Positions 63,122-64,000 of a stretch of 64,000 nucleotides of DNA are shown piece after piece. The notes under the pieces were generated by a model. It saw nothing but the letters and a program-made list of their open reading frames with translations. It made no database searches and was not told where the DNA came from. A program made the translations under genes and the position numbers. Source of the DNA: Duganella aceris (GTDB lineage Bacteria; Pseudomonadota; Gammaproteobacteria; Burkholderiales; Burkholderiaceae_D); assembly GCF_011090165.1 (NCBI RefSeq), contig NZ_JAADJT010000002.1, positions 186,001 through 250,000 of the forward strand, written 5' to 3'. Within the stretch, counting starts at the first letter, position 1; each line of letters begins with the position of its first letter.

Positions 63122-63910
63122 TTATTGGGCGGCTTGTTCGATCGCGGCGGCCAGGCCGGCCACATCGGTCAGGAACGGCGTGTGGCCGGTTTGCAGCGTG
63201 TAGCTGGCGCGCACCGGCGTCGCCGCCACCATCCGCGCTTGCAGCCATGGGCTGACGACATGATCGAACGCGGTGTGGACATAGACTTTGTCGGTCTTGC
63301 CGTAGCGCGCGGCGGTCAGGTGCAGCGGCGTCGCCATCGGCGCCAGCGGCTCGTCGAGGATCAGGTCCGGCAGCACTTTGCGCAGGCCTTCCGGCGCGCC
63401 GTTGGCGAACAGGTCGGCGCGGGCTGCGTAATTGACGCTGGCCAGGCCGTGCGCTTCGTCGATCTTCAGTTGCGGACCGGCTTTGCTATCGCGGTCGCCG
63501 GTGGCCAGCGCCAGCATCGATTCGCCGTCTTGCGGCAGGTAAGCAGCGACATAAATCAGCGTCTTGATTTTTTCCGGCGCGGCTTCGGCAGCGGCCGAGA
63601 TCGGGAAACCACCGAAGCTGTGGCCGACCAGCACCACCGGTCGCTTTTCGCCGGCGATGGCTTTCAGCACGGTGTCGCGGTACAGATCGAGGCTGACCTG
63701 GTTCGGTGCCATCGGCGACGTGTCGCGGCCGGGCAAATCGACGGCGATCACGCGGTAGCCGTCGGCGCTCAGTTTGGCGGACAGGCCGTCCCACACGTGG
63801 ACGTTCTCGAACGCGCCGTGAACCAAGGCGATGGCCGGCTTTTCCGCAGCCATCGCGGTGCCGGTGATCAGGGCGGCGGAGGCCGCCATCATGCTGGTAA
63901 TTGCTTTCAT
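63122..63910 (-). CDS. Exported alpha/beta hydrolase (serine esterase type)
   Basis: 262 residues with a signal peptide (about 1-22, MMAASAALITGTAMAAEKP). Oxyanion LVHGAFEN, nucleophile GHSFGG with Ser98, and a C-terminal His in QTGHTPFLTD. Overall pattern resembles plant methyl-esterase/hydroxynitrile-lyase-like hydrolases (SABP2 group), which act on small esters. Periplasmic or secreted. Ends at the shared terminator with the RND operon. AGGAG lies about 6 bp upstream of the start. Confidence 0.88.
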   Translation of the reverse strand: MKAITSMMAASAALITGTAMAAEKPAIALVHGAFENVHVWDGLSAKLSADGYRVIAVDLPGRDTSPMAPNQVSLDLYRDTVLKAIAGEKRPVVLVGHSFGGFPISAAAEAAPEKIKTLIYVAAYLPQDGESMLALATGDRDSKAGPQLKIDEAHGLASVNYAARADLFANGAPEGLRKVLPDLILDEPLAPMATPLHLTAARYGKTDKVYVHTAFDHVVSPWLQARMVAATPVRASYTLQTGHTPFLTDVAGLAAAIEQAAQ

Positions 63911-64000
63911 GTCATACTCCTGGAGGGATTTAAATACGTTGAAACCACAGACAAATGATAGTGACGATGGCCCGCAGCGGCCATATCAAGGAGACCGCAG

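Overview
The window is about 66% GC, gene-dense and strictly bacterial. Gene content (TonB-dependent receptors, very large hybrid sensor kinases with two-component propellers, a ttu-type tartrate operon, RND, MFS and MATE exporters, many LysR/TetR/PadR/MarR regulators, secreted plant-polysaccharide enzymes) points to a betaproteobacterium of the Burkholderiales, most likely an Oxalobacteraceae genus such as Massilia or Duganella. That placement is an inference from content and codon use. No rRNA, tRNA, insertion sequence, prophage or CRISPR array is visible.

Layout. 1-3096: 5' part of a double-kinase hybrid sensor running off the left edge. 3205-7962: Lhr-type helicase with an in-frame 39-bp tandem repeat. 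7967-17235: a YpfJ-like metallopeptidase, an AsmA protein, a GH127 arabinofuranosidase-like enzyme, a DHA2 exporter, a PL9-like pectate lyase and a rhodanese. 17298-23546: a tartrate/hydroxypyruvate catabolic locus (LysR, tartrate dehydrogenase, DctA carrier, TtuD-type reductase/glycerate kinase, pyruvate kinase). 23543-34000: an SDR/LysR divergent pair, a MocR regulator with a divergent small membrane gene, a LytTR response regulator with an S41 peptidase, a GFA protein, a GAF hybrid kinase, a VOC protein, and a degenerate GGDEF gene coupled to an AraC regulator. 34294-38558: a TonB-dependent receptor translationally coupled to a beta-propeller phytase.

38564-46801 looks like a peptide-modification (RiPP-like) region. 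It holds a 115-residue candidate precursor followed by a radical SAM enzyme, then a 1634-residue sensor kinase (propeller, Y_Y_Y, GAF, HisKA, HATPase, REC, REC, HPt), then a SagB-like FMN dehydrogenase divergent from a 90-residue nitrile-hydratase-leader-like peptide.

46900-63069 is a stress/efflux region: beta-carbonic anhydrase, PadR with YCII and MATE genes, MarR with a membrane protein, two close TetR paralogues, an Asp-nucleophile alpha/beta hydrolase, a DHA2 exporter, an NmrA-like reductase and a complete RND tripartite pump. Five promoters here share one operator, TTAGAGT-N8-ACTCTAA (22 bp). It is usually present as two copies exactly 24 bp apart, and twice that before the RND operon. 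This suggests a local TetR regulon tying carbonic anhydrase, hydrolase, membrane protein, both TetR genes and the exporters together. A secreted alpha/beta hydrolase ends the window.
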